A model generated the notes under the pieces. That model saw only the letters and a program-made list of their open reading frames with translations, did no database searches and had not been told where the DNA came from. Below are positions 7,276 through 14,988 of a stretch of DNA of 30,966 nt, one piece after another; position 1 is the first letter of the stretch; the number at the start of each line of letters is the position of its first letter. The stretch is from JAZKIX01 sp040384645 (lineage in GTDB: Bacteria; Pseudomonadota; Gammaproteobacteria; Burkholderiales; Burkholderiaceae_D), in contig JAZKIX010000061.1 of the NCBI GenBank assembly GCA_040384645.1, positions 1 through 30,966 of the forward strand, given 5' to 3'. A program made the position numbers and the translations under genes.

Positions 7276-7309
7276 CTGCACTTGGGCATGTTTTCGTGTT
7301 CGAGTGCAG
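7276..7309. terminator. Hairpin between convergent genes
   Basis: CTGCACTTG (7276-7284) pairs with CGAGTGCAG (7301-7309), nine pairs including one wobble, and the intervening bases allow further weak pairing. It lies 49 bp past the VWA gene stop and just before the end of the convergent DUF4279 gene. It may serve as a terminator for one or both, although there is no clear T-run on either side. Confidence 0.35.
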
Positions 7310-7315
7310 CGACTG

Positions 7316-7747
7316 TTAAACAATAGGAGCAGAGCGGATTTCGTCCCAATTCGAATATAGACAGAGCGCTAATGGAATATTTCTGTCAGCCAGAGATTTT
7401 AGAGTCATTACGGAAATATCGAGTCCTTCATCACCGGTCTGCATGAAAAACCCACAGAACAGATCGATTTCATAATCTCTTGCCAGAGCAGCCCAGACAC
7501 TCAAATCGTTCGTCAACTTGCTCAATAATTCTGCCACCTGTGCGTCAAGGTTTTCTGGTTCACATGGTGCTGCATCCAGACTCCAATAGCCTGTTTTTTT
7601 GACGATATCTCTAGTTTTTGATGGGATTGCCTGCCCTTTGAAATTGCTGCCAGTGGGGTTACATCCCAACATTTTGGAAACTTCGTCTGGAATGAGCGTA
7701 TCACCAAAGATTCTGAGCGACGCTCTTGACCTATGTAAGTGCGCCAT
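7316..7747 (-). CDS. DUF4279 domain protein
   Basis: A 143-aa cytoplasmic protein of the DUF4279 family. The typical start RASLRIFGDTLIPDEVSKMLG, the K-x-R-DIVKKTGYWSL region and the late FCGFFMQTGDEGLDIS stretch are visible. Its function is unknown; such small proteins often occur in polymorphic-toxin immunity arrays. It is the last of five small minus-strand genes, with 137 bp to the gene before it. Base composition is more AT-rich than in the surrounding housekeeping genes, in keeping with acquired DNA. Confidence 0.8.
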   Translation of the reverse strand: MAHLHRSRASLRIFGDTLIPDEVSKMLGCNPTGSNFKGQAIPSKTRDIVKKTGYWSLDAAPCEPENLDAQVAELLSKLTNDLSVWAALARDYEIDLFCGFFMQTGDEGLDISVMTLKSLADRNIPLALCLYSNWDEIRSAPIV

Positions 7748-7884
7748 GATTTTTGTTTTCTGTAAAGGTATGTGGAGGGCGGTCTATGGGCCCCATAAAA
7801 AAGGCAGCGTATTGGTTGGGCGGGGACCGCCGAGGATAAAGGATGAACGTTGTTGTCATTGGTGATTTCCCACCGACTGTCTTG

Positions 7885-8238
7885 TTAGCCAGCATCTTTT
7901 TTACTTCTAAAGTGGTTTGCAATAACTAGACTGCTGCCAGCCAATATCAATATTAAGAGTACACCCGGCACTAATGAAATCACCGAACTTAGTACATCCT
8001 CATACGGCCATCCTGAAATTGTGATACGTATAGTTGAGATTAGCCACCATAAACTAATAGAGAGAGCTAAAACATTCCAAAGAAATTTAACCCAGTGCCA
8101 ATTCAAAAAAAGGCCGCCAGCTACAACTAGCAAAATAAACGGGAGAAGCAGCCATAAAAAAGATGCATTGGAAACTGCCCACCAACCAAGGTAGCCAGAA
8201 ACAAAAAGTAATAAAACTGCGAGAATTTTAATGATCAT
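7885..8238 (-). CDS. Small four-helix membrane protein
   Basis: A 117-aa hydrophobic protein with about four membrane segments (roughly residues 3-22, 26-45, 50-70 and 85-107) and a short positively charged C-terminus (NHFRSKKDAG). I recognise no family. It lies inside a run of small immunity-like genes and, like them, is AT-rich. A membrane immunity protein against a pore-forming or envelope-acting toxin is possible, but nothing in the sequence proves it. The start ATG at 8238 fits the predicted first helix; a second ATG-like start further in would remove it. Confidence 0.6.
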   Translation of the reverse strand: MIIKILAVLLLFVSGYLGWWAVSNASFLWLLLPFILLVVAGGLFLNWHWVKFLWNVLALSISLWWLISTIRITISGWPYEDVLSSVISLVPGVLLILILAGSSLVIANHFRSKKDAG

Positions 8239-8421
8239 GAAACTTCAACTTGGCTCGCTAATGTTTGAAATCAACGGCGGCGGTACGCCGTCTGCTGACT
8301 GATTAACTGTTTTAATTAACAGCGTTGGAAGGAAGTTATGTTTCGAAAGAAATATCGAAATAAGCTGAAGTACGCTGCCTGCAGCACCATTATTTCTGAC
8401 CCAGCAAGAAAAAAAGTTTCG

Positions 8422-8805
8422 TCAAGGCACATATACAAAGTGAACCTCGAATACATAAGCCGGGTCTTGCTCATAGACACGTACTTGCAAAATCAAGTCG
8501 CTCGCGCCCTCATCAACCGTATACAAATCCACGATGACATCCCAATAAATTTCCATCCATTGACATACCGATGTCTGCCATGTCTCTTCCGGCAAGCTGG
8601 TCAGTTGGGCGCCATAGTCTTGAATATTTTCAGCTATTGCCTCGGCGTCTTCTGTGGAAATCGGGCGAACGCCGGCTACCTTTCGCGCAAGAGTGAAATC
8701 ACCCTCTTTAAATGCCTCCACGATGTCAGACAAGGTATTTCTCCATGCTGAGGGAACCGGTCTTTGATTATCTTCGTCTTTCAAAATAGGTATTGTTTCG
8801 CTCAT
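8422..8805 (-). CDS. DUF7668-like small acidic protein
   Basis: A 127-aa acidic cytoplasmic protein. The ATG at 8805 is chosen over one eight codons upstream because it follows CAGGAGATAGAA at ideal spacing. A helical N-terminal half (AWRNTLSDIVEAFKEGDFTL) leads to VRPISTEDAEAIAENI and then to a beta-rich C-terminal half with a Trp-containing stretch and RVYEQDPAYVFEVHFVYV. The pattern matches the small DUF7668 family as I recall it; the function is not known. It lies 57 bp from the DUF1493 gene upstream on the same strand, probably in one transcript. An ORF on the opposite strand (8338-8751) is a shadow of this gene. Confidence 0.7.
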   Translation of the reverse strand: MSETIPILKDEDNQRPVPSAWRNTLSDIVEAFKEGDFTLARKVAGVRPISTEDAEAIAENIQDYGAQLTSLPEETWQTSVCQWMEIYWDVIVDLYTVDEGASDLILQVRVYEQDPAYVFEVHFVYVP

Positions 8806-8862
8806 TTCTATCTCCTGAAATTCCCCCAAACTACTTGCGAGCTGCGTTGTTGGAACGACAGA

Positions 8863-9204
8863 TTACATTTTCTTGACTTGCGGCGGCTTAAACCAATGCC
8901 CATTTTCAACGATACAAACAAGATGGCCGACAGTGACGGGAAAAGCCTCTCTGTGCCGGCGCTTTTCACGATGCAAAAGAGCACTGAGCCATCCTTCAGC
9001 TTCGCCATTGAAATATTGATCAAATTGAAAAGCCCTTAAATCGATCACATGTTTATTACGCAAACTTTCTAAAACGGCCCAAGCGTCGTCTCCGGTGATA
9101 TTCAAATCCTGTTCTAGCCTGGATGCCAGAAACAGGTCTTCTTTATTCAAGCCGGATACATTGCACATGATGTCAAGCACACTGTCCCTGATTTGTTCAT
9201 TCAT
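8863..9204 (-). CDS. DUF1493 family protein
   Basis: A 113-aa protein whose N-terminal half resembles the acyl-carrier-like DUF1493 fold. It has helix I with LDIMCNVSGLNKEDLFLASRLEQDLNI, then GDDAWAVLESLRNKHVIDLRAF. The place where an acyl carrier would have its modified serine (DSL) is replaced by GDDA, so it is unlikely to carry a phosphopantetheine arm. The C-terminal part (VGHLVCIVENGHWFKPP) is a family feature. Function is unknown; DUF1493 genes are common in immunity or accessory clusters. It lies 60 bp downstream of the RDD gene. Confidence 0.75.
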   Translation of the reverse strand: MNEQIRDSVLDIMCNVSGLNKEDLFLASRLEQDLNITGDDAWAVLESLRNKHVIDLRAFQFDQYFNGEAEGWLSALLHREKRRHREAFPVTVGHLVCIVENGHWFKPPQVKKM

Positions 9205-9264
9205 GGTTTTGGCGATTCGCTTGGAGTGGCAGCATCGATGCAGAATTTTCGCAGCCTTGATATT

Positions 9265-9774
9265 TCAAGCCTGGTCGAACGTGACTGCATCGGTATCGTA
9301 TGCGGTGGGGCGTACCACGACGGTGCCTGCCATTTTGTCGTGCCAGCCTTGCTTGCGAGGGTCGAAGGCAACCCAAAAAAAACCAAGGCCGAGCGGCAGG
9401 ATTGACACGTAGTAGCCAAGGTAGCGTCCTATCGATTGGCCGAGCGTGAGCGACTTGCCAGTGCGTGCATCCACGATCTTAGCGGACACTGCCATCTTCC
9501 CTGGCGTGGCTTGCTTTTTCATCCAGAAAAGAATCGAAGCCACGGCGGGTGCTACCCAGGAAATAAGGAAGTCGGCCGGACCGGCAATGAATTGTGGTTC
9601 CGTGTAGTAGGCCCAGCCATAAATCGTGATCAATAGTGGATCGGCGATGGCGATGATGAGAACTGCATCGATGAGAGTGGCGCCGGTGCGTATCCAGAAT
9701 CCGGCATATTCAAGGTGAATCTTTTTCAATTCGGCCAGTGGGGCTTTTGGCGTGGCGTATGGATTTGTGCTCAT
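9265..9774 (-). CDS. RDD family membrane protein
   Basis: A 169-aa inner-membrane protein of the RDD family. The family's first helix is seen in YAGFWIRTGATLIDAVLIIAIADPLL (Arg about residue 27, Asp about 33, though the second Asp signature is degenerate). A second helix lies around FLISWVAPAVASILFW, then the conserved KKQATPGKMAVSAKIVDARTG loop, and a third helix near YYVSILPLGLGFFWVAFDP before the typical RKQGWHDKMAGTVVV end. I chose the ATG at 9774 because homology starts with MSTNPYATPKAP; the frame is open 63 codons further upstream. Transport or stress roles have been proposed for some family members; nothing specific can be said here. Confidence 0.85.
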   Translation of the reverse strand: MSTNPYATPKAPLAELKKIHLEYAGFWIRTGATLIDAVLIIAIADPLLITIYGWAYYTEPQFIAGPADFLISWVAPAVASILFWMKKQATPGKMAVSAKIVDARTGKSLTLGQSIGRYLGYYVSILPLGLGFFWVAFDPRKQGWHDKMAGTVVVRPTAYDTDAVTFDQA

Positions 9775-10001
9775 TAAGTATGTTTTCGGACATGGTTGGA
9801 TTTTCATTTTATCAACATGGTTCGATGGCGGTACAAGCGATTGCGCAATTGCTATGGCGATGGGCGATGGGTGCTGGGCCATGCTGCCGATTTCCAGGTT
9901 GGCAATGTAGGTGGGGCAACGTACATACAGCGGGTCCTGCCGCCGGATAGATTCATTCTTCATTTATGTTTCACATTCATATCTCACACCGGAGAGCGAC
10001 C

Positions 10002-10427
10002 ATGTCAATCAAAACGCATCATTTTTCGTCATCGGCTAACAGCATCCGCACGGCAATACGCTGCTCAGCGGTGACATTGGTGGCATTGGCTCTGTCGGGC
10101 CTAGCGTTGGGGGCGATGGCGGCTGACAACGATGCCGATGCGCAGGAACGTTACAAGGCTGAGCGGGCCGCTTGCCAGACCGGCCAGTCGCATCAGGATC
10201 GTAGCACTTGCTTGCAGGAAGCCAAGGCTGCATTGAATGAAGCGCGCAAGAGACACTTGAATGGCGCGGCGGATAGCTATGAGAAAAACGCCTTGAGCCG
10301 ATGCGAGGCTTTGCCGGCCGGTGATCGAGCAGCGTGCCAGCGCCGCGTTCAGGGCGAAGGCAGCATTAGCGGCAGCGTGGAGGAGGGCGGCGTGCTACGG
10401 GAACTTGTGGTGAAGGATGAGCAGTGA
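10002..10427 (+). CDS. Secreted small protein with four cysteines
   Basis: A 141-aa protein with an export signal: basic residues at about 16-20, a hydrophobic core SAVTLVALALSGLALGAMA, and probable cleavage after AMA near residue 40. The mature part is helical and charged, with four cysteines in ERAACQTG, RSTCLQEA, LSRCEALP and RAACQRRV. This spacing suggests two disulfides in the periplasm. Similar short proteins, annotated as hypothetical, occur in Burkholderiales. The start at 10002 follows GGAGAGCGACC; an ATG 12 codons upstream lacks a site. It is divergent from the RDD gene (227 bp apart). I do not know its function. Confidence 0.75.
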   Translation: MSIKTHHFSSSANSIRTAIRCSAVTLVALALSGLALGAMAADNDADAQERYKAERAACQTGQSHQDRSTCLQEAKAALNEARKRHLNGAADSYEKNALSRCEALPAGDRAACQRRVQGEGSISGSVEEGGVLRELVVKDEQ

Positions 10428-10801
10428 ACGTGTTGTTTGATGACAATCAATCGTTTTGCTATTCAGGACTGTTAATGGTTTGGTAGGGGTGCGCACGGCC
10501 TAGGCGGCCCGCATACCCTATTCACACTTTTCCTGAACGCGTAGGCATTTAATTGAAAGATTTGACAGTCCAGTGCCGTAATGCGAAAAACAGGGGAGTA
10601 TAGGCATAAACATAGGTCTATCCGCACGTTTTCTTTGCCTCTCAAAAAATACCCCATGCAGTATTTGTGGTCAAAAACAGCCTGCTATCTGCCTTGCCAG
10701 CACTTGGAGGAGATGTGCTTCGACTAAATCTTCAGCCGTCGTCGATCAATTCTCTGTCGTGGAAAGTTGCCACGAACACGCCATGTGGCGCGAACCATCG
10801 C
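10428..10801. other. 374-bp intergenic stretch with two repeat elements
   Basis: There is no convincing gene here. At 10483-10521 is a GTAGGG...CCCTA palindromic repeat; its 23-nt core (10488-10510) is identical, inverted, to 14821-14843. At 10593-10666 lies the first copy of the two-hairpin dispersed element. The remaining 10667-10801 holds nothing I can assign; it is the downstream side of the minus-strand DUF1801 gene. Confidence 0.7.
10593..10666 (+). repeat. Dispersed two-hairpin element, copy A
   Basis: It starts with GGGGAGTAT, has the conserved TCCGCACGTTTTC in the middle, and ends with a perfect 6-bp stem, AAATAC (10647-10652) and GTATTT (10661-10666), around the 8-nt loop CCCATGCA. 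It is intergenic, 135 bp beyond the end of the minus-strand DUF1801 gene. Read on the minus strand, the second hairpin is followed by a T-run and could act as a weak terminator. Confidence 0.75.
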
Positions 10802-11221
10802 CTACTTCGCGGCCTTTGGTTTGGCCTTCGCCTTTTTGGTCGATGTATTGAAGGCAATCGCTGCAAGGATCAACGCTTTGAACGCGTCCACGTCCACGTC
10901 CTCGCCTTCGTGGAGGTCAATCGCGCGCCGGGTGTTGCCGTCGAGGCTTCCATTGAAGAGCTTGGCCGGATCGTCCAGCGACGCTCCTTTGGCGAAGGTC
11001 AGTTTCACAACCGCCTTGTAAGACTCGCCGGTGCAAATGATGCCGTCGTGCTCCCACACGGGCGTGCCCATCCACTTCCATTCTTCGACTATATCCGGGT
11101 CGGCTTCCTTGATCAGCGCACGCATCTTGCTCAAGGTAGCGCCGCGCCAGTCGCCAAGCTGGGCATTTTTTTTGTCGATCAGATGGGGCGCTGGTTGGTT
11201 CTCGGGTGAAGCTTGTTTCAT
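10802..11221 (-). CDS. DUF1801 (YdhG-like) domain protein
   Basis: A 139-aa cytoplasmic protein of the DUF1801/YdhG family. Family features are WRGATLSKMRALIKEADPDIVEEWKW, then GTPVWEHDGIICTGESYKAVVKLTFAKGA, and SLDGNTRRAIDLHEGEDVD. The C-terminus is an Ala/Lys tail (KKAKAKPKAAK). The start at 11221 is preceded by TTTGGAGAAGACC; an ATG 12 codons upstream is not. The function is not established in the family. The gene stands alone on the minus strand, 156 bp downstream of nothing on its own strand except the VOC gene further up. Confidence 0.88.
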   Translation of the reverse strand: MKQASPENQPAPHLIDKKNAQLGDWRGATLSKMRALIKEADPDIVEEWKWMGTPVWEHDGIICTGESYKAVVKLTFAKGASLDDPAKLFNGSLDGNTRRAIDLHEGEDVDVDAFKALILAAIAFNTSTKKAKAKPKAAK

Positions 11222-11377
11222 GGTCTTCTCCAAAAAGCTCAATTTTTCGCATCCCATCTTCCATGGATTTCTATACCAGCAACTGTATTGGCGCGCCCGC
11301 CTCGGCCGCTGCGGTCACTCTACGGCTGTCTTAGTTTAACCGGGTCGGTCTATGGGCTTGAACGCGCTACTGTCGCT

Positions 11378-11866
11378 TTAATTAACTTCATCGACGACCA
11401 GCCGGTGCTCGCCGTCAAAGACCCAAGCTAGTTCGAAATCTACTTCAAATAGGTGACCGTCGATGTCTTTGAAGTAGCCGGCGATTCCCCAGTGGGTTCT
11501 AGTTGCCGGCTTGACGATGACGCCGCCAGCGCTTTCTGCCATCGCTAGTATTTGCGGGACTTCTTCGGCTGTCTTCGCCAGATAGACTAAAGCCACGCCT
11601 GAAAAGCCCGCGCCTTTTGACGTTTCAGCCAAAGCGTCTTTTGCAAAGTCTTCGCGTGAAATGAGGCACAGCGCATAACCGCCCAGATCGATTTTAGTGA
11701 AGCCGTCGTTGCCGGTAATTGATTTTTTCCAGCCTAAGGCTTCATAAAATTCAGTCGACTTTTTGACGCTTTCGACACCGAGCAGGATCAGGTGCAATCG
11801 CTGGCTGGGTGCAGTCGTATCAGAAAGGATCGAAGGGTATATATGTCCTACGTCATGATTGAGCAT
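11378..11866 (-). CDS. VOC (glyoxalase/bleomycin-resistance) family protein
   Basis: A 162-aa protein of the vicinal oxygen chelate superfamily. It shows the first betaalphabeta module (RLHLILLGVESVKKSTEFYEALGW and FTKIDLGGYALCLISRED). The second module has SGVALVYLAKTAEEVPQIL and ends GIAGYFKDIDGHLFEVDF, with the typical metal-site Glu in HLFEV. The first-module position that often carries His is H31-like (LHLILL), so metal binding is plausible but not certain. I chose ATG 11866, with GGAGAG upstream; an in-frame TTG at 11887 is an alternative. Substrate cannot be told. Gene order gives no hint; it stands apart from the transporter operon. Confidence 0.87.
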   Translation of the reverse strand: MLNHDVGHIYPSILSDTTAPSQRLHLILLGVESVKKSTEFYEALGWKKSITGNDGFTKIDLGGYALCLISREDFAKDALAETSKGAGFSGVALVYLAKTAEEVPQILAMAESAGGVIVKPATRTHWGIAGYFKDIDGHLFEVDFELAWVFDGEHRLVVDEVN

Positions 11867-12012
11867 TGCTTCAAACTCTCCATCCAAAAATTTTTAAAAT
11901 AGGTACGCGCTCAGCCCGGCGCCAATGCACTGTAGCGCAATCAGGCGGTGTGTGGAAGCCCGGCAAGCGATTCATTTTTTGCTGATTTGATAGTCGACTC
12001 GATATAAAAATT

Positions 12013-12090
12013 GGGGAGTATGAGGAAAAATATACCATTCTCCTCAAGTATTCATTGACCTAATAAAAATACACGTGGCAGTATTATTTT
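12013..12090 (+). repeat. Dispersed two-hairpin element, copy B
   Basis: The most diverged copy. It has GGGGAGTATGAGG at the start, CTCCTC pairing back to it, and a second hairpin AATAC (12068-12072) / GTATT (12081-12085) with an 8-nt loop ACGTGGCA. The central CGCACG motif is not kept. It lies between the divergent VOC gene and the transporter operon. The rest of 11867-12256 has no gene I can support; it also contains GGCGG/CCGCC (about 12208-12223) as a small hairpin. Confidence 0.6.
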
Positions 12091-12256
12091 CTGGAAAGAT
12101 CCTGCTCAAGCATGCTTCATTGCGTTGCGGGACGCCAGCTTAGGCTCTTCCGGTAGGCACCCATCCGACCCAGATCGTCTCCATGCAGTGCATTGCCGCA
12201 CCAAGTCAAGGCGGCTAAAACCGCCGCAAGCGGCAAATGCACAAGTACCGCACATG

Positions 12257-12288
12257 TTGAATACAACATAGTCCGATATTGTGTACAA
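12257..12288. promoter_or_regulatory. Paired operator-like sites upstream of the ABC operon
   Basis: TTGAATACAA (12257-12266) and TTGTGTACAA (12279-12288) start exactly 22 bp apart, about two helical turns, so they face the same side of the DNA. Sites of the form TTGTNNACAA are typical for GntR regulators of the FCD subfamily, and such a regulator is encoded in this operon. The sites are 37 bp upstream of the first start codon. Sequence and spacing are seen; binding is inferred. Confidence 0.5.
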
Positions 12289-12324
12289 AACCCGTGGCAC
12301 AGCTTTTGCAATTGAATTTGGGGC

Positions 12325-13365
12325 ATGAACGCTCAAACCAGCCTCCAGCCCGCCGCCATCGAACTCGTTGCACTCAGCAAACGTTACGCGCAGGGGAAAC
12401 CTGCGGTCGATAACATCAACCTGCGTATAGCCAGCGGCAGTTATTGTTGCTTGCTGGGGCCATCTGGTTGCGGCAAGAGTACGACGCTACGCATGATTGC
12501 CGGGCACGAGTCGGTCAGTAGTGGTGACATCTTGCTGGAGAATCGCAACATCACTGACTTGCCTGCGGCGGCGCGTGGGACGGCGATGATGTTCCAGAGT
12601 TTTGCCCTGTTCCCGCATTTGAGCGCGCTCGATAATGTGGCTTTTAGCTTGAAGATGAAAGGCGTCGATCGCGCGACGCGCCAGAAACAAGCGCAGGACT
12701 TATTGGAACGGGTGGCGATGGGCCATCTGGCGCAGCGCAAGCCGGGCGAATTATCCGGCGGCCAGCAACAGCGGGTGGCGCTGGCGCGGGCGTTGATTAC
12801 CCAGCCGCGCGTGTTGTTGCTGGACGAGCCGCTGTCGGCACTCGATCCGTTCTTGCGCATCCAGATGCGGGCCGAATTGCGGCGCTGGCAAAAAGAACTG
12901 GGTCTCACTTTTATCCACGTCACCCATTCGCAAGAGGAGGCGATGGCGCTGGCTGACACCATGGTGGTGATGAACCAGGGCGTGATCGAGCAAATCGGTT
13001 CGCCGCACCAGATTTACAACCGGCCCGGCAGCGAATTCGTAGCGCGCTTCATGGGCGGTTATAACATCCTCGATACGCCCGAAGGCAAGAGCGGCGTGCG
13101 CACTGACCATATGCACATCGTGCCGGCCAGCCAGGCGCAGCCCGATGGTATGCATAACAAGCGCGCCGTGATCACCGACGTCGAATATCAAGGTACTTAC
13201 GTCTTGCTCGGCCTGCAACATCCCGCCGCCACCCAAGCGGCACACAGCACCGCCGAGTTGTTGGTGATGCTGTCCGAAGCCCAATTCGCCCAACGCCCGT
13301 ACACGCTAGGCGAGGCCGTACAGTTGTCATGGGCGCCGGACGCCGCCCATGCCTTGCCTTCCTGA
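12325..13365 (+). CDS. ABC transporter ATP-binding protein, spermidine/putrescine type
   Basis: A 346-aa cytoplasmic ATPase of the PotA kind that drives uptake by hydrolysing ATP. Walker A is GPSGCGKST (45-53), the Q-loop is MMFQSFALFPH (Q92), the signature is LSGGQ (144-148), Walker B is VLLLDEP (164-170), and the switch His is H202 in THSQEEA. A TOBE-type C-terminal domain (about 270-346) follows. It is the first gene of a six-gene plus-strand operon. A short gap (67 bp) leads to the binding-protein gene. The start follows only a G-run (TTTGGGGC). PotA-like ATPases serve many substrates, such as polyamines, amino-acid derivatives and phosphonates, so the exact substrate is open. Confidence 0.9.
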   Translation: MNAQTSLQPAAIELVALSKRYAQGKPAVDNINLRIASGSYCCLLGPSGCGKSTTLRMIAGHESVSSGDILLENRNITDLPAAARGTAMMFQSFALFPHLSALDNVAFSLKMKGVDRATRQKQAQDLLERVAMGHLAQRKPGELSGGQQQRVALARALITQPRVLLLDEPLSALDPFLRIQMRAELRRWQKELGLTFIHVTHSQEEAMALADTMVVMNQGVIEQIGSPHQIYNRPGSEFVARFMGGYNILDTPEGKSGVRTDHMHIVPASQAQPDGMHNKRAVITDVEYQGTYVLLGLQHPAATQAAHSTAELLVMLSEAQFAQRPYTLGEAVQLSWAPDAAHALPS

Positions 13366-13432
13366 TTTGTGATTGCCTCCGCCTGCGCCAACCATCATCG
13401 CTCTCAACCTGCCCACACTAGGAGTTTTTGCT

Positions 13433-14722
13433 ATGTCTGACGATCTGAAAAAAGCCTCTCCGCTCTCCACCAGCGCCACCGGTTTGACCCGCCGCGCGGT
13501 ATTGAAAGGCACCGCCGGCATTCTGGCGGCTGGCGTGTTCCCCGCGATCCATGCGCAGGAAAAGATCGTGCTGCGCTACCTTGGCACGGCGGTGAATCAA
13601 GACAAGGCGATAGGCAATAAATTCAAGGCCGATACCGGAATTGAAATCCAATACGTGGCAATGAATACCGATGACGTGACCAAACGCGCAGTCACCGCAC
13701 CGAATAGTTTTGACTTGATCGATACAGAATATTTTTCGCTTAAAAAGGTCGTCCCGACCGGCAACCTGAAAGGCATCGACACCAAGCGGATCAAGAATGC
13801 CGACAAGATTACGTCCCTGTTTACCACGGGCATGGTGGCGGGCAAAGCGGTCGGCGATCAAGGCACGGCACCGAAGAAAGTGATTTATCTGGAAGGTGAG
13901 AAATCCAAAGTATTTTCCAAAACGCCGACCCAATTCATGTCACTGATCCCGACCGTGTACAACGCCGATACGCTCGGTATCCGGCCCGACCTGATCAAGC
14001 GCCCGATCAATTCCTGGGCTGAATTGCTCAATCCAGAATTTAAGGGCAAAGCGGCGATTTTGAATATTCCCTCGATCGGCATCATGGATGCAGCGATGGT
14101 GGTGGAAGCGATGGGCATCTACAAATATCCCGACAAGGGCAATATGACCAAGAAGGAAATTGACCTCACCATCAAGACCCTGATCGAAGCAAAAAAAGCT
14201 GGCCAGTTCCGCAGTCTCTGGAAAGATTTTAACGAGTCGGTCAACCTGATGTCGTCTGGCGAGGTGGTGATTCAGTCGATGTGGTCGCCCGCCGTCACTG
14301 CAGTGCGTACCAAGGGTATTGCCTGCAATTTCCAACCGCTGAAAGAAGGCTATCGCGCCTGGGCTGCTGGCTTCGGCTTGCCAGCTACCTTGTCGGGTCG
14401 CAAGCTCGATGGCGCGTATGAATTCATCAACTGGTTTCTCGACGGCTGGGCCGGCGCTTACCTCAATCGCCAAGGCTATTACAGTGCCGTGCTCGACACC
14501 GCCAAATCGAAAATGGAAGCATACGAATGGGCGTACTGGATGGAAGGCAAAGCCGCCACTCAAGACATCAAGAGTCCCAACGGCGACGTGCTGGCCAAGA
14601 CCGGCGCCATCCGCGACGGCGGCAGTTACGAAGCGCGCATGGGCGGCATCGCATGCTGGAATGCCTTGATGGATGAGAATAATTACATGGTGCAAAAATG
14701 GAATGAATTTGTAGCAGCTTGA
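13433..14722 (+). CDS. Periplasmic substrate-binding protein of the ABC importer (Tat signal)
   Basis: A 429-aa PotD/PotF-like extracellular solute-binding protein. Twin arginines R20-R21 in LTRRAVLKG precede a hydrophobic stretch and AIHA-Q, consistent with Tat export. The mature protein begins with KIVLRYLGTAVNQDKAIGNK and has typical family landmarks such as YFSLKKVVPTGNLKGID and SSGEVVIQSMWSPAVTAVRTKG. Start ATG 13433 has AGGAG seven bases upstream; an upstream in-frame ATG at 13373 has none. It is followed by a 262-bp spacer with a strong palindrome, probably separating high expression of this gene from lower expression of the permeases. The ligand cannot be deduced. Confidence 0.88.
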   Translation: MSDDLKKASPLSTSATGLTRRAVLKGTAGILAAGVFPAIHAQEKIVLRYLGTAVNQDKAIGNKFKADTGIEIQYVAMNTDDVTKRAVTAPNSFDLIDTEYFSLKKVVPTGNLKGIDTKRIKNADKITSLFTTGMVAGKAVGDQGTAPKKVIYLEGEKSKVFSKTPTQFMSLIPTVYNADTLGIRPDLIKRPINSWAELLNPEFKGKAAILNIPSIGIMDAAMVVEAMGIYKYPDKGNMTKKEIDLTIKTLIEAKKAGQFRSLWKDFNESVNLMSSGEVVIQSMWSPAVTAVRTKGIACNFQPLKEGYRAWAAGFGLPATLSGRKLDGAYEFINWFLDGWAGAYLNRQGYYSAVLDTAKSKMEAYEWAYWMEGKAATQDIKSPNGDVLAKTGAIRDGGSYEARMGGIACWNALMDENNYMVQKWNEFVAA

Positions 14723-14808
14723 TGGGAAATTGGTGTGGTGTACTCACGGCGCCTCGTACGTTACAAGGTTATCTAGGCTGACAGCTAATGGATCAACTAT
14801 ATGATTTT

Positions 14809-14885
14809 GTAGGGCGCGCGGGGCCGCCTAGGCCGTGCGCACCAGTTCCGCTGCAACACTAATTGGTGCGCACGGCGCACCCTAC
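14809..14885. repeat. REP-like palindrome between binding-protein and permease genes
   Basis: The outer ends GTAGGG (14809-14814) and CCCTAC (14880-14885) enclose a perfect 13-bp inverted repeat, GCCGTGCGCACCA (14832-14844) against TGGTGCGCACGGC (14864-14876), with a 19-nt loop. The segment 14821-14843 is identical, in inverted orientation, to 10488-10510. A GTAGGGCGC... fragment at 23739 is probably related. Within an operon such a hairpin usually protects the upstream messenger from 3' decay. Confidence 0.85.
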
Positions 14886-14964
14886 CGTCCTCTATTTTTT
14901 CATGTGCGTGGTCTACTAGGATTGAATTGGTTTTTGTGACGTAGCCGGAGGAAGGTAAATAATT

Positions 14965-14988
14965 ATGCAATCAATTTTTAAGCCATGA
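14965..14988 (+). CDS. 7-codon mini-ORF coupled to the first permease gene
   Basis: It reads MQSIFKP then TGA. It begins shortly after the strongest ribosome binding site of the spacer (GGAGGAAGG, 14947-14955). Its stop codon overlaps the permease start as ATGA (14985-14988). The permease start itself has only a poor site, and the permease frame is closed by a TAA at 14979, so no longer permease start is possible. Translation of the permease probably depends on this mini-ORF. Confidence 0.4.
   Translation: MQSIFKP

Noticed and set aside
8338..8751. 137-codon plus-strand ORF with a good ribosome binding site (GGAAGGAAG).
   Set aside because: Almost all of it is antisense to the DUF7668 gene, and the protein looks non-native.
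12106..12336. Minus-strand ORFs upstream of the ABC ATPase gene.
   Set aside because: Low-complexity frames over the operator and hairpin region, with odd amino-acid use and no start site.
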